This document shows, one piece after another, positions 62,260 through 64,000 of a stretch of DNA of 64,000 nt (positions within the stretch are counted from its first letter, which is position 1; each line of letters begins with the position of its first letter). Where the stretch lies: NCBI GenBank assembly GCA_021442155.1, contig CM038221.1, positions 148,295,601 through 148,359,600 of the forward strand. Direction: 5' to 3'. The notes below the pieces were generated by a model, which was given only the letters and a program-made list of their open reading frames with translations, did no database searches and was not told where the DNA came from. The stretch comes from Cymbidium sinense. Its lineage: Eukaryota > Streptophyta > Magnoliopsida > Asparagales > Orchidaceae. Position numbers and translations under genes: made by a program.

Positions 62260-64000
62260 TGGGCTTCAAAAATTATCAGGAAGAGAGTGGTTAGGGTCAG
62301 AGATTGAAATTTTGGAAAGGCGAGATGTAATAGTAGATAAGACACTACCCAGAGATTTTGCTCTCATTTTATGAGGACTTTAGATCTGGTTCTAGGTTTC
62401 TATAGGCACAAGCACCTATAGTTAATTACCCCTCGCAATACTGAGAGAGAACTTTGATTAAGGCTAGTTGTTATGCCGCTTAGTGCGTAGCGTATAATAG
62501 CAGCATGTGGAGTTTTAGAATTCAAATTTATGAAATTCATTATATTTAACTTAAGCGAGATGGTTGGGAAGAGGCGTGCATCTAGATCCCATGATTCCAT
62601 CATCCATCGTGTAGTCCTTAGTCTACTTAGTCAGAGGAGGTAGTTGACCCAACGTCGAAGGATCCTTATCGAACACATGGGTTACGTCAAATAAATCTTC
62701 TGAGACTGGGTGATGTTTGTCTAAGAAGACATGCTTAAGCCTACCTTAGCTAACAGAGGGCTTTTTGTCCAATCAAGTATATCCAATGGTTTACAACTCA
62801 AAAGGAAGAGCCATTGGAGAACATCTGACTACATGATCGTAATATAATGGTTTCATTTGGCGGCAACCATCGGAGGACTCGATAAATCGTATCATGTGTA
62901 GAATCTTGGCCAAACCACGCAGTCAGAGGACACAGGCCACATCCTTGCTGGCATGAGATTTTTTGAGAGTAAACATAATTGTGTGCTTGATTTGACTTTG
63001 GCTCCTTTTTGAGCTAGGGTTTTCTTAATTTGTCATCTATGACAAACTATTATGAAAGGTGAATTGAATGGAGTTTGCGTTAAACTTTTGGATTGAATTT
63101 CATTTAGACTAAATTATGCATTTAGATTGATTTTCAATCTAAATTAATTTGTTTTAAAATTATAATCATATTTTGATTGAAGTATCCCCTCCAGTTAAAA
63201 TTTTCATTTAACATGGCCATCATCGGGGTGATTTATTGATTGAATTAAATATATTTGAGAACTTTAGATCCTGTCGACTCTATTTAGCTCCTAACAGAGG
63301 ACCGGATCTACTATCACATGATAGAATTAGCTTCTCAGCTATTTTACTAAGTTGAAATTCTTATAATAGATTTTTAAGTTTTGTTAACCCAGACCCAATC
63401 CTAAGACTAATCCGGGAATCAACCCACACAGCATCCTCAGACACTGAGTTTAAGCATTCAACATAGTGTCGGGGACCATGCGGGTGTATTTAGAATACTT
63501 GCACACTTTTGCAGTATTAAATTTGAGTTTAACCATACTTTATAATGTGTGCAAGAGTTCAATTGAAGTCTTAATTAATGCCTTCTATTTGCTTGTACGA
63601 TGTGTTGCGAATCTGGTGACGTGTGTGGAGCAAAATTATATTTATATTTGCATTAATAATTGATTTTGATTAATTCAATTTGAGCTTGCAAGCACATTTT
63701 GATGGTAAGTATCCCCTTGGGTTGAAATCTTCATTCAACACAGCCATCATCGGGGTGGTTTATTGATTGAATCAAATATATTTGAGAACTTTAGATCCTG
63801 TCGACTCTTTTTAGCTCTTAACAGAGGACCGGATCTACTATCACATGACAGAATTAGCTTCTCAGATATTTTACTAAGTTAAAATTCTTATAATAGATTT
63901 TTAGGTTTTGTTAACCCGACCGAGTCCTAAGACTAAACTGGGAATCAACCCACGCAACATCCTCAGACACTGAGTTTAAGCATTCAACATAGTATCGGGG
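62260..64000 (-). repeat. 5' LTR of the second element, U5-side part (cut by window end)
   Basis: Colinear with 44207-45980, including the internal duplication of about 530 bp: CATCATCGGGGTGGTTTATT-type sequence near 63220 and 63745, and AACCCACACAGCATCCTCAG near 63421 with its second copy near 63946. The rest of the LTR lies beyond the window. Confidence 0.85.

Overview
The window is AT-rich nuclear DNA of a flowering plant. The evidence is a microRNA399 gene with PHR-type promoter boxes, nested Ty3/gypsy and Ty1/copia retrotransposons, plant-type ESCRT-III (CHMP1) coding sequence and large plant-style LTRs. The window holds no intact protein-coding host gene. The gypsy families look monocot-like to me, but nothing here proves that. 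A 100-base run of N (31788-31887) marks a scaffold gap.

Layout. (1) 1-2.2 kb: a decayed gypsy-type gag remnant on the minus strand, a GC-rich tandem repeat and a TATA-bearing promoter-like region. (2) About 2.2-6.66 kb: a plus-oriented copy of a giant LTR, about 4.6 kb long, that dominates the window. (3) 6.7-14.3 kb: low-copy-looking AT-rich DNA carrying a canonical MIR399 hairpin (13.04-13.14 kb) with two P1BS boxes just upstream, plus a possible decayed MIR399 fold-back at 10.35-10.44 kb. (4) 14.35-30.8 kb: a dead Ty1/copia element split inside gag by a complete 14.8-kb Tat-lineage Ty3/gypsy element (14767-29583, minus strand) with a perfect 5-bp target-site duplication. (5) 30.8-38.5 kb: a small unidentified ORF, the gap, a truncated giant LTR and a gypsy gag remnant. 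(6) 38508-43265: a solo giant LTR with a near-perfect 5-bp duplication. (7) 44207 to beyond the window end: a second Tat-type element on the minus strand. Its 3' LTR is stretched to 11.1 kb by two foreign segments. One (47.0-51.7 kb, flanked by a 14-bp direct repeat) holds intronless CHMP1 and Caprin-like host coding sequence fused end to end, followed by LTR pieces. The other (about 52.6-54.6 kb) holds the 5' part of an unidentified host gene with promoter-like sequence, and a poly(A)-ended tail.

How it fits together. The Tat-type elements read LTR - PBS - uncharacterised region (gag expected) - RNase H - second (archaeal-type) RNase H - integrase - repeat-rich 3' region - polypurine tract - LTR. 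All coding parts are broken and little or no RT core is recognisable, so the copies are non-autonomous. The LTRs contain several layers of tandem repeats and a central part that differs between copies. The only locus here that looks functional for the host is MIR399, which in plants links phosphate status (PHR factors binding P1BS) to repression of PHO2/UBC24. The copia/Tat nest begins only about 1.2 kb downstream of it.
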